From NCBI RefSeq assembly GCF_907164915.1, contig NC_061868.1:32330439-32394438 (forward strand): 64,000 nt of DNA, read 5' to 3'. Origin of the DNA: Impatiens glandulifera (Eukaryota > Streptophyta > Magnoliopsida > Ericales > Balsaminaceae). Both the position numbers and the translations under genes were made by a program. The notes beneath the pieces were generated by a model. That model was not told the DNA's origin. It searched no databases and was given only the letters and a program-made list of their open reading frames with translations. Shown here one piece after another: positions 21,485 to 32,836 of this stretch (positions are counted from its first letter, which is position 1; every line of letters starts with the position of its first letter).

Positions 21485-22979
21485 ATGCAGAGCTCAAAGT
21501 TTGATTGTCTTCTCTTTGGTAAGCTCTCTTCATTCAAAAGAGACTTCATTTTCATATGATTGATTATGGTCAAAATTTCAGATCTGGATGATACTCTATA
21601 TCCAAGTAGTTCAAGATTAAGTGATGCTTGTGGCCAGAATATACAAGGTTTTTTTTGTCTATAATCATCTCTTGGTCTTTGGTCATTTTAGTGCTTTTTA
21701 TTTAATAAATCTCAACTCCTTTTTTTATAGACTTTATGGTAGAAAAGCTTGGAATAGACAGAACCAAAACTTCAGACATTGGTAACTTATTGTACACCAA
21801 TTATGGGACAACAATGGAAGGTCTAAAGGTATGACTTATGTAAATCAATCACCAACATTAATCTAAACAATAGGTTACAAAAATGAGTAGCGGGGTTGTG
21901 CTAACTTTATTCGAAGAATAAACTCTGATTTTCGAAAAAGAATGAAGGCCTAAATATTGTACATAAGTTAAGTTATCAGGTCAAATTTGAATTCATTTTT
22001 TTGTTGTTTCACTTTGCAGGCCATTGGTTATGACTTTGACTATGATGAATACTACAGGTTCATTCTTATTTATAAAATTGTTATGAATTCATGATCTCTC
22101 CTAATTAATCTATTAAATTTCACATCATATCAATGTGTTTAATTTCAGCTTCGTCCATGGAAAGTTACCTTATGAGAATCTAAAGCCAGATCCTATTCTG
22201 AGAAATCTTTTGATTAGCTTGCCAATTCGCAAAGTTGTAAGTCTTTTTTTCTCTCCTATGCAAACATGTTTGTGTTATTTTTTTTTCTTGATTAATGATT
22301 TTGTGTACATATCCAGATCTTCACAAATGCAGATAAAGTTCATGCTACTAAAGTCCTCAACAGGCTAGGATTGGAAGACTGTTTTGATGGGTTTATTTCC
22401 TTTGAAACTCTAAATCCTATCCAAAAGAACACTGAATCAAGAATGAAACCAACTGGCAACAATGAGATCTTTGACATTGTGACATATTTTTCAGAACCTA
22501 ATCAATCATTTTCACTACCACAGACAACAGTTGTGTGCAAACCATCACAAGATGCCATTGAACTTGCTCTCAAGATAGAAAACATCAACCCCCACACAAC
22601 AGTAGGATTAATTCTAATTCTTTTTTAAGGCTGCATGCATTATTAACTAAATCATGTCTCAAATATTCTGTTTCAGCTATTCTTCGAGGATAGTGTCCGA
22701 AACTTGCAATCTGGAAAGCGGCTAGGCCTCCACACTGTGCTGGTAAGCCAATTTTATAGTAAAAATGCTTAAAACTCATTAATTTGCTTGAAATTGGCAT
22801 TAATGGATTTGTTTTGAGTGTAGGTGGGCAGTTCAAAAAAGGTTGAAGGTTGTGATTATGCAATAGAAAGCATACATAATGTTAAGGAGGCAATACCCGA
22901 GCTATGGAAAGACAAGGAGGATGTAGCCCAAGTCAGTTATGCTGGAGAGATGGCTGTCGAGACTTTTGTAACTGCTTAG
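21485..22979 (+). CDS. HAD-family hydrolase, pyrimidine 5'-nucleotidase / SDT1-like (eight exons)
   Basis: Exons 21485-21518, 21582-21647, 21731-21828, 22020-22057, 22149-22236, 22317-22601, 22677-22742 and 22824-22979 all have GT-AG junctions and keep phase, giving 276 residues. HAD motifs are complete: motif I DLDDTLY (Asp12 nucleophile, Asp14), motif II FTNAD (Thr111), motif III VVCKPS (Lys183) and motif IV FFEDS (Glu207-Asp208). The length and the helical insert after motif I match the plant proteins annotated as suppressor of disruption of TFIIS-like or 5'-nucleotidase SDT1, soluble enzymes that dephosphorylate pyrimidine mononucleotides in the yeast homologue; the substrate here is inferred. 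The acidic-polar segment inside exon 6 between motifs II and III is typical of the plant group. Start choice: the first ATG giving motif I directly after splicing. The upstream 21190-21480 region looks like a 5'UTR, possibly with its own intron. Confidence 0.93.
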
Positions 22980-24199
22980 TTTAGGCCCTATTATTATTTA
23001 CCTTAATAAAACTAAATAGTCCTGCAAATTGATTCAGGGTGAATCTTTATATTGAAATGAACATTAATAATTAAAGGTTTTATTTATTTCTCAAGTTTGG
23101 CCATACCTTCTTTTAATCTCTTTACAATCTTGAATGTCATTCCATTTTTTTACTTCATTTTTCTTGCTTCAACCATCAAATAATCCGAGAGCACCTATAA
23201 CTTCATCTCCCTTGTTTTGAATAATCAAAACTCTTATGGTAGACACTTCCCTCTGATTTTATAATTTATATTTTTTAATAATTCTGAATTTATCCTTATT
23301 TTAAATACATAAACATGTTCATTGCACGGATTAAGGGCATTTATGTTTGATAAAATTATTTTGTTGAGTTTTTAAATATAAATTATTTTTAGATTTTTAA
23401 TAAAATAAAGGTGATAATTTGACTAAAGCGAAAATACTAAGATTTTTATCATACTTTTTTAAGAAATTTAACAATATTAATAAGAAATAAAAAATATATA
23501 TAAAATATATATATACATCCATTAACAGGAAATTTTCAATATATATATATATATATATATGAAAATAAGTTAATATGTATTATATATAACTAGGAAATTT
23601 TGTTGCCATATACACCGACAAATATACAAGTGAAATGATTTAGACATGAAATTTAAAAAAAATTAAAAATTCTATAAAGAAAATGATTGAATCAAATTGC
23701 AATATATAATAAATATATCAATGTTTGCTATATCTAATAATTTTAAAAAATACTCAATCAAAACAATAAATATAAATTTTTACCTTGATTAAATTTTGTT
23801 ATATATAAAATGCACATATAAGTTATATTTTTTTATTTACAACTTTATACATAAATTATAAAATATTAAAATTTATTTAAATATTAATAATAAATTTTAC
23901 AATTATATTGTATTTGACATGAACCTCTTAATATCATAATTGTTAGATACAGTCCATATAAAATATATAAGTTTGAAATTTTTTAATATTTTATGTATGA
24001 TGTACTTTTATTTTCTTTAAAAATTGTACGAAGTAATTTAACCTCACATTTAATATAATCATGCATCTTTTATTGATGTCAAAATCATAAAATTCTTGTT
24101 TTAAAACAAATTTTAATCATATTTTAAATATTTATTGTATTATAATTTTGCAAAATTTATAACATACATGTACATATAGATTAGTGTTATTATTATTAT

Positions 24200-24230
<31 letters not shown>

Positions 24231-24885
24231 GAATATATATATATATATATATATATTCATGCATAATTGGTATGTAATCTATATAATAATATAATAATGC
24301 TTTAAACTCATCACGTCAGATAAATTCTTTTTTTTAATAATTCTTTTCTTTTTCCTAGAAATATTATATATATATAATAATATATATATATATATATATT
24401 ACTTTTTCCTTCTATTTTTTAATTAATTTTTATTTATATATATTTTTCTCACCCACCCTCTTCTTTAATTAACTTTTTTTTTTCTTTACCATATATAAAT
24501 ATATTTTATAATAACACTATATATATAATTTAATAATAATAATAATTATTATTTTTTTCTTATATATATTTTTTATCAATAATTTATATAATATATATAT
24601 ATATATATTAAATGATTAAAATTATTAATTATTTATTATATATATACAAAAATTAATAAAATATAATAAATAATTTTAATTTTAATTTTAATGTTCATAT
24701 ATATATATATATATTAAAAAATATATAATTTATAAAGAAATTTAAAAATATATTTAACTAAATATGTTAAATTTTTAAAGTGATTGAATTTTTTAAATTT
24801 TTTTATTACTATAAAAAAACTAAATAAGACATTATATACTTGAAATAATATTTTAAAATTTATGAAAAATTTAAAAATAAAATAT

Positions 24886-24928
<43 letters not shown>

Positions 24929-25432
24929 TATTAATTAAAACACTGAAATAAAAGAAATAAAAAAAATATTTATTAAGAAATGTAAAATAATTTAATAAAA
25001 ATATTTAAATTAAAAAAAATAAAAATGTATTTAATTAAATATGTTAAGTTTTAAATTTATTTAGAAATGTATTTGAAACTTATTTATTATTATAAAAAGA
25101 TAAATTAAGATAATTGAAAGAATTAATTTTATTATCATATATTTTTTATTTAATTTTAAATATTTTTTAATAATTTGTTATCATTAAAAAAAACAAATTA
25201 AGACATTGTAAGAAATTTTTGTATTAGCACATATTTTTGTATTTAATTATTATATAAATTTAATTAATATTAATATTTATCTAATTATCTATTATAATAA
25301 TTTAAACTCTTTCATGTTTTACACTTTTGTTTGCTTTATATTTATATAATATTAACAAATAACATATTAATATTTTAATATGCATCTTAACCATTAAAAC
25401 AAACCATGATGTTATAGTTTATATATATATAA
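22980..25432. other. AT-rich intergenic desert with many (TA)n tracts
   Basis: No gene seen. (TA)n tracts occur near 23540, 24205-24255, 24365-24400, 24590-24610, 24700-24715 and 24885-24925, with A/T-rich filler between. The right end (tttatatatatataatgg) abuts the pararetrovirus primer-binding site. Confidence 0.6.
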
Positions 25433-25543
25433 TGGTATAAGAGCCGATGATCAACACACCTTACTAATCATGAATCTAATAATATGGTCTCAAGAAATAA
25501 AAACATTAAGAATATAAAGAAAGAGGAATATGATATTCCTAAA

Positions 25544-27017
25544 GATTGAGACCTTCTAAATAAGTGGACAATTCCAAAAGTTGAACCTAGATTGATATAT
25601 CAACTAGAAATATTTGAAAAAATGGGTTTAAAACAAGTAGTAAAAACTACTGAAGAGTCAATTTCACTAGATAATAGTGATATGATAATAAAATTACTAT
25701 CAGATATGGATATAGCATATTATAAACGAACCTATAAATTTCTACATATAGGACTAGTGCAGGTTGCATTTAAACCTTTAACCTTAGAGGGTTTACCAGA
25801 GAGCTTTATGGCAGCCCTAAGAGATGGAAAAAACCTAAATTGGAAATAATCCCTAATGGGAATAATACAATCCAGTCTAGCTCAGGGATCAATTTATTTT
25901 AACGTTTTCCCAAACTTACAATTATCCTTATCTGATGCAAATATAACTGACTCCCTAACATTAAATGTTAAAACACATGGATATAATTATGCTCCCGGAT
26001 CGGAAGTAATGTGTGTTTGTTATAGAATATACTATAAACCCTTATTCACTTTAAATCCACTATGTAGAAGAATGGACAAACCCAATAATGAAACAATTTA
26101 GATACAAACAAATTGTGATAAATCAAACATAACTAGCAGAAGACCAATTAAATGGGAAGAAATATCGTTCCCAGATAACTGGAAAATAGAAGAAGCTGTG
26201 CCTGTAAAACCACAGGTCCAGAATCATAATAATATATTAGATATATGTCAAAATGAGGAAGGAAGTGTCGAAGTAAGATTTGACACAAACCTAAAGTTAT
26301 ATCCAATACAAAGACATAGTTCTATTAAATCATACATCTCACCATTAGATTACAAGGTCGAATACCCTTATAGGGCATCCACCTCTCAAATAAGAGAAAC
26401 AACGTTTTCAGAAGATTCAACTCCAATTACAGAAAAATTATTTATCAACAGACAAAACATTGTGAGGGAAAATAATACACAAACCCTAATCGAACCAGAA
26501 CCAACAATGTCGGAAATGAACTTTTCTATTTAAATGATTAGTACACCCAAAATAGATTTCAATACTGGTTCTCCAGACAGAAAAATAATTTCTAATGAAT
26601 TCAAAAATCCGGGTTATACCCAATTCAAAAAATGGTTTTTTGAAAGTTTTCACATTTCAGAAATAAAACAATTTGAAAAAGAATTTTATGAGATCTGTAC
26701 TGCTAAAAATGCTTTAATTCCTTTTACCTCTTGGTTCATAAGCACCTATGTAAAAAATTATATTTCAGTAATTGAAAGAACTTTTAAATTAGAATCAGGA
26801 AAAACCTATTTAGGGACATATCCACCTTAACAACCTTTCCATATTGAAAAGGGAGAAAAGTTAATAAATTTTGCACCATACAAAAATTTAATTGAAAATG
26901 ATACACTCCCAATAACATGCAAGCATATCAATAATATGTTTGAACAACAAAACTACACAAGTCTGTTCCTAAATAACCTAGGAGAACAGTTACAATCCAT
27001 GGAAAATAAAATTGATA
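25544..27017 (+). pseudogene. Pararetrovirus ORF1, movement-protein part (broken)
   Basis: This open stretch encodes a 30K-superfamily-type cell-to-cell movement protein, recognised from the conserved order around FKPLTLEGLP, NLNWK, and YNVKTHGYNY-like TLNVKTHGYNYAPGSE. In-frame stops lie at 25847-25849, 26099-26101, 26531-26533 and 26828-26830; the frame itself is otherwise continuous to about 27017. The extreme N-terminus before 25544 is disrupted by stops in each frame, so no start can be assigned. Downstream of the movement domain the protein is polar and of unknown role until the coat region, which lies in another frame. Confidence 0.7.
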
Positions 27018-28919
27018 AATGAAATCAAACCAGGTACGTTAAAGATAACCCCAAAAGAAAAAGAAGCTTTACCAACTTTCCAACCACCTCCAATCATATC
27101 TGATTTCAAACTAAGGCCAATGCAAGAATTTGAGAAAATTCTTGAAGAAAAATATAGCAAGTTAAGTATTAAGACCTTAGACAAGGAAAACATAGATCAG
27201 ATTAATAAAATAGATAAATGGGCTGATAAGCCTATACAAAGTAAATTTTACTATAATAGACCAACACCAATTGATGTTTTACATGAAGAATACACAGATA
27301 CAATTGATATTAGTTACTCAGGAAACAAAATTTATGAATGGAATATTGATGGATATTCAAACAAACAAATTTATAATACAGTACATAGGATGTTAATGTA
27401 CTCAACAGTTTGTAAAAATAGTAAAAATAGTGATAAAACAATAGCGACAATGATTGTTGCTGGATTCACTGGACAGTTAAAGGGCTGGTGGGATAATTAT
27501 TTTTCCCAAGAAAATAGAGATTCTATTCTTAACACTATAAAACAAGAAAACAATAGCCTAACTGAACATGCAGTTTATACATTAACAATTAACATCATTG
27601 AACACTTCACGGGAAGGTTCAGTGATAATAGTGATACAATTAGAACATTATTACAAAATCTAAGGTGTAAGACACTTTCAGATTTTAGATGGTATAAAGA
27701 TACCTTTTTAAGTAGAGTAATGGAACTACCAGAATGCAATAATGTACATTGGAAATCCAAATTTATTGACGGCCTCCCTAGCCTATTTGCTGAAAGAGTT
27801 AGAAGAAACCTCAAAAAAAGTCATTCAATGATACCATATGAAAACTATACATATGGTGTATTAATAGATACTTGTATACAAGAAGGACTAGCCTTATGTA
27901 ATGAAATAAGGTTAAACCAACAAATTAAAAGACAGAGTCAAAATGAAAGACAACAATTAGGTCAATTCTGCCAACAATTTGGTATAGATAGTCCTACATC
28001 TAGAAAAGAGAAAAGGGTGAAATATAATAAGTTTCACAAATATAGAAAACCACCCCGAAAATACTCAGACATAAAACATGAGAGGAGGGAAGAAAAGGTT
28101 AAAAACAAGCCAAAAAAATTCAAAAATAATAAGAAATGCCACAACTGTAGAAAATTTGGACACACATCAAAATACTGTCGAGCAAAGAAAAAAATTAATA
28201 ATCTTGAAATTCCATAAGACACAAAAAGATTAATAATCCAAACTCTACAAAACTCAGAATCTGAAGAATCTGATTCAGATTCCATACCTAGTGATTCTGA
28301 AATAGATGACCTAGATAATGAAAACATTTCTGAATCAAGCTCGGAAGACTCTAAATGTGAGCCTTGCCGATCAGGATTGAGTTGTCCTAAAAAAGAAACA
28401 AAAAACCTAGATCAAAATATTGACAAATTAGAATTATATAGAATCATATCTCAATTTTCAGATATGAAAGTTAATGTTTTAACATCAAATCATGCTTTTG
28501 AATTACTAAAATCCATCAAAGGCTCAGAATTAAGAATGAAGATCATAGATCAGTTTAATTCTGAAGAAGGAACTTCATCCTCTAAAGATGAAGAGACAGA
28601 AGAAAAGAGGTTCAATTATAATAATCATAATAAATCTTACACTATGAGTGAAGTAATGAATCAACTTAGACACAAGATTCAAAACAAAGAAGAGAATACA
28701 ACCTTCACAAATCTTTACAAAGAAATTAATAATTTAAAGGAAGAAATTAAGATATTAAAAAAGAAGAATATTATACAAGAGTCTAGAATAACTAAGTTTG
28801 AGGATAAACCTAGCGAAAATAATCAAAATAATGACAACAAAGCAGAAATTGAAGAAAATATCTTCTCAGAAAGTTTTTTATCCACAATAGAAATGGTTAA
28901 ACCCAAAAATGGAACATAA
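27012..28919 (+). pseudogene. Pararetrovirus ORF1, coat-protein part with zinc knuckle (broken)
   Basis: A 401-codon open stretch (27012-28217) carries capsid-type sequence with the zinc knuckle CHNCRKFGHTSKYC (CX2CX4HX4C) at about 28136-28177, preceded by a strongly basic region. This arrangement binds the pregenomic RNA in caulimovirid coat proteins. After a TAA at 28215-28217 the same frame continues through an acidic Ser/Glu/Asp-rich stretch and a coiled-coil-like region (KEINNLKEEIKILKKK) to a stop at 28917-28919. It is offset by one frame from both the movement-protein part before it and the protease part after it, so indels separate all three. Confidence 0.8.
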
Positions 28920-28921
28920 AA

Positions 28922-30832
28922 ATATCTCTCCTAATAGATAATCATTATACAAGGTCATTTACTGCTCTTGTTGATAGCGGAGCAGATTTAAATGTTATTC
29001 AGGAAGGACTAATCCCTACTAGGTACTTTCATAAAACAAGTCATACCCTGTGGCATGCAGGGGGGGATAAACTCCAAATCCAATATAAGCTTCCAAAAGC
29101 CTATATATGTACTGATAATAAATGCATTCCTCAAAGTTTTATACTTGCTAAAGATATATCAAATCATGTCATACTTGGAACCCCATTTTTAAACACAATC
29201 TACCCTATTAAGATGATTAATAATAAAGGTATTACAGGAACCTTCCAGAAACATGATATTTTTCTAGAATTTATTGTGGAACCGTTTACTAAAATGTTAC
29301 ATAGTATATATGATAATATCAAAGTAAAACAAGATCAAATATACTTTCTAAAGCAAGAAATAAGTCTTATAACCATAGATGAACAACTAGAAAATCCTAA
29401 ATTACAAGAAAAAATAGCTCTGCTAAAAGACCAACTTTCAATAGATATTTGTAATGAACATCCTAATGCATTCTGGGATAGAAAGAAACATATAGTTTCA
29501 CTTCCATATGAGGAATCTTTTAATGAAAAGAATATTCCTACAAAGGCAAGACCTTGCCAAATGAATTCAGAATATCTGGAATTATGCAAAAAGGAGATAG
29601 ATGCGCTATTACAGAATGGATTAATAAGTCCATCACAATCACCCTGGTCATGTACGACTTTCTATGTAAATAAACATTCAGAAATCGAAAGAGGCGTGCC
29701 AAGGTTAGTAATAAACTATAAACCCCTCAACAAAGTATTAAAATGGATTAGGCACCCAATTCCTAATAAAAAGGACCTGTTAGATAGACTATATGATAGT
29801 TTAATATTTTCAAAGTTTGACTTAAAATCAGGATATTGGCAAATTCAGATTGAAAAATCTGACAGGTATAAAACAACATTCAGTGTCCCTATAGGACATT
29901 ATGAATGGAATGTGATGCCGTTTGGATTAAAAAATGCTACATCCGAATTTCAAAAAATTATGAATAATATCTTTAATCCTTATTGCACATTTATAATTGT
30001 TTACATTGATGACATATTAGTCTATTCAAAAACAATTGAAACCCATTTTAAACATTTAAATATGTTCAAAACAATAATAACTCAAAATGGATTAGTAATT
30101 TCTAAACCAAAAATGGATCTTTTCAAAACAAGAATAAGGTTTTTAGGTCATATCATTGAAAAAGGAAATATTACTCCTATTAATAGAAACATAGAATTTG
30201 CGGAAAAATTCCCTAATATGATCACTGATAAAACACAGTTACAAAGATTTTTAGGCAGCCTAAATTATGTGGCTCCATACTATAAAAATCTAACAGAAGA
30301 TACATCAATCTTATATGAAAGACTGAAGAAGAATCCAAAACCATGGTCAAACCATCATACAGAGGCTATTAAAAGAATTAAAAATAATGTAAAGGTACTT
30401 CCTTGTTTAATGATAAGTAACCCAAATTGGGAAAAGGTAATTGAGACTGACGCTTCTGACATAGGATTTGGAGGAATATTAACTCAATTAGATTCAGAGA
30501 CAAAACAGGTCTATCTTGTCATGTTCCATTAAGGAAAATGGAACAATTCTCAAAAGAATTATGCGACAGTCGCCAAAGAAATTCTTGCGATAGTCAAATG
30601 TGTTTTAAAATTCCAAGAAAATTTATATAACAAAAAATTTATTATACGAACAGATTGCAATGCAGCTAAATTTATGTTCCAGAAAAATTTTAAACATGAT
30701 GTATCAAAACAAATGTTCGCCAGATGGCAAACTCATTTAGCCCCATTTGATTTTGAAATAACATACAAAAAATGGATAGATAATAATCTTCATGATTTCT
30801 TGACCCGTGAATTTTTAAATTTACAGGAATGA
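28922..30832 (+). pseudogene. Pararetrovirus ORF1, protease - reverse transcriptase - RNase H part (broken)
   Basis: In order: a retropepsin-like aspartic protease with VDSGAD at about 28970; a reverse transcriptase with KFDLKSGYWQI near 29813, FGLKNA, and the catalytic box YIDDILVYS at about 30003; and an RNase H domain with the first acidic motif ETDASDIGFGG near 30440. One in-frame stop at 30530-30532 lies between the RT and the rest of RNase H, after which the frame stays open through the second RNase H acidic motif (RTDCNAA, about 30650) to the terminal TGA at 30830-30832. That TGA overlaps the ATG of ORF2. RT similarity places it among Caulimoviridae rather than LTR retrotransposons because no integrase follows. 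Confidence 0.88.
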
Positions 30833-32149
30833 GCGGAATGGGTTATGAATCTTTCTCTAATAGAGGAAGAGGATCCTCCTCTATCAGAGGAAGAGGTCAG
30901 GGTAGAGCATCAGAGATCATATCTCAGTATGGTAAACAAAAGCTGATAACAATGGATCTATCCTAAAGTACGGACAGTCAAAAAGACAATCCAACGTACG
31001 CCAGAATACTGGGAGATGAAGAATCAGAATCTAATAATATTGGATTTATGAGAAATGAATATAAAGAAATTATATTTCTCCTAGAAGAAAAGGACCTCAA
31101 ATGGAAGAGTGAGCCATGGATAATAAGGCAAAGGTATTTGGATAATACCTCCGCACCATCAAGGACTTACAAGACCCGAATATTTTACGAACAAATACTT
31201 ATTCAGAGTGGGTCATGTGAAATATCACATTTCTCCGGGGCAAAACAAAGAAATTTATAATTTCAGCAAAATAATAATAAAAAAGACAATTTCGTTGGAA
31301 GATTGGGGAATATCCCCAATGAAAGAAAGAGAATTGTCGTTTAATAAGACGACAACAATCAAATTTAATTATTGGGATTATTGTGATACCTTCACTAAGG
31401 CACTAAATTATGAGAATAATAAATATAAACATTCCTGGTTCATCAAGGTATGTGCAAATGTCTATAGAGGAGACATTCCTCACTGGTTCATAGACTGGTT
31501 TAACTGTTTTGGTCCTAGCCCAAAGGTTTTACCAGAAGAAATCAAGGTCCTATTTGATAAATGGAGCGAGGTATCTCCCCAGCTTCTGAAAAAACAAGAA
31601 GCTAATTTATATATTGAAGGAATAGCTTCATGTTTCTTTTTTACTGAATTTTCCATTCCATAGATTTGGAAATGGATTTCTGAATTTGGTTATACCAAAA
31701 TAGGCATTCCCTGTCTATTTAGGTCATCTCATTATAAATTTTGGGATAAAATGATGAGAATAGATCAGGAAACAAATGAGCGATTCAGGAAGGAGACAAT
31801 GGACCTCCTACACCAGCAAATAAGTATGTATGAATAAAAACGACAAGTAGTTGAAGCACCGTCCCCGTTTGATTATATCTCCAAAAAAATTCGAATGAGG
31901 TCAGAGAACTTATCAAAGAGTCAGATGATATCTGCATATATTGAAGAAATGAAGAAAGAATTTATGTCTAAATTTGAAGATGATAATAAATCAAACAAAT
32001 CAGATTCAACTATGGCATCTAATTATCTCCAAGACGCTCAAAGTGATGTCGGCATTGAAGACATTTTCGAAGCAATAAAAGACACCTTGGTTGAAAAAAT
32101 TTCAAGAAAAGACATTGGATCATCATCATCCAGCCAGTTCAAAATTTAA
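30829..32149 (+). pseudogene. Pararetrovirus ORF2, unknown function (broken)
   Basis: ORF2 starts at 30829 in an ATGA overlap with the end of ORF1, a layout suggesting termination-reinitiation of translation. The N-terminus is Gly/Arg/Ser-rich (RGRGSSSIRGRGQGR), plausibly nucleic-acid binding. Stops occur at about 30964 in the first frame; the reading then changes frame near 31205. Further stops lie at about 31661 and 31835 before the last open piece (31895-32149), which is acidic and Ser-rich. The middle part (31208-31663) has many aromatic residues but no domain I recognise. Florendoviruses are described with a second ORF of unknown function, which this matches in position. Confidence 0.65.
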
Positions 32150-32155
32150 AGGGAA

Positions 32156-32281
32156 ACAAGATCCGAAAGATGCGGAAAAAACTTATCCCGGGAATCCCGG
32201 GAGGTACTGTTTGCAGAAGAAGAAGACAAGATCCGTAATTTGCGGAAGAAACTTATCCCGGGAATCCCGGAAGTCACTGTT
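32156..32281 (+). promoter_or_regulatory. Direct-repeat enhancer-like block in the viral intergenic region
   Basis: A unit of about 56 bases beginning acaagatccg and ending cactgtt-type sequence occurs at 32156-32211 and again at 32226-32281 (offset 70). Each carries the GC-rich near-palindrome atcccgggaatcccgg. It lies between the end of ORF2 and the polyadenylation signal, the position of the pregenomic RNA promoter in caulimovirids, where duplicated activator modules are common. No experimental evidence; the role is inferred from position. Confidence 0.5.
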
Positions 32282-32428
32282 CAAGTTTTTAACTTTTGTT
32301 TAATGTTTTAGTTGTTTATGTTGGGTTGGAAAGGGAGGCGAAAACGACCCCTAAAGTCTGTATTGTACTCTCTCTCTATTGTACTCTCTATCACCATCAC
32401 CCTGTTGTAATATATTGGAAGTTTCATC

Positions 32429-32434
32429 AATAAA
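32429..32434 (+). terminator. Polyadenylation signal of the pararetrovirus
   Basis: AATAAA lies downstream of the repeated block and of a CT-rich initiator-like tract (tactctctctctattgtact, about 32365-32384), matching the order promoter, transcript start, poly(A) signal in caulimovirid intergenic regions. Confidence 0.5.
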
Positions 32435-32836
32435 AGTTTGGAGGACAGTGTGTTTATTCTTCAATTCCGGGTACGTTTCAAATCTTACTACGTATTTATT
32501 TAATTATTTGCTTTAAATGTCAAGCCTAATAGGCTAATCAAATTAGGTGTTGATCATGTCGGCTAACTACCCTACCTAAAAAAAAAGGAACATCTGGCAT
32601 GGATTTAAAGTGTCGATCCCTTTTATAAAATGGTACTTTAATTTTGTGTTCCTGTTTAGTCCTATTTGGCCACTGTTTAGGCACGTTGGACATTATGGAA
32701 CTTTAAATTAAAGTTAAGTATTATAATTGGCTGATTGGCATTTCTTTATGTCCTAAAAATGTATTGTCCCTCGTCAGACTTTCTTTGTAAGCTCTAAATT
32801 ATTATTTCTTATATCCGATCCTAAAAATAATGGTAT

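Larger units (their letters stand above)
25433..32836 (+). mobile_element. Endogenous pararetrovirus (Caulimoviridae, florendovirus-like), nearly full length, inactivated
   Basis: The left end begins tggtataagagcc, close to the initiator-Met-tRNA primer-binding site that defines base 1 of caulimovirid genomes. It is followed by one long polyprotein region in the order movement protein, coat protein with zinc knuckle, aspartic protease, reverse transcriptase, RNase H, and then a second ORF of unknown function overlapping by ATGA. An enhancer-like direct repeat and a polyadenylation signal follow. This two-ORF order matches the florendoviruses described as old residents of flowering-plant genomes. 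There is no integrase and no LTR. Multiple stops and at least three frame changes show it is a dead copy. The right boundary is uncertain: viral-type sequence is clear to about 32480, and the sequence tggtat next to (ta)n at 32831 may mark the true end. Confidence 0.85.
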
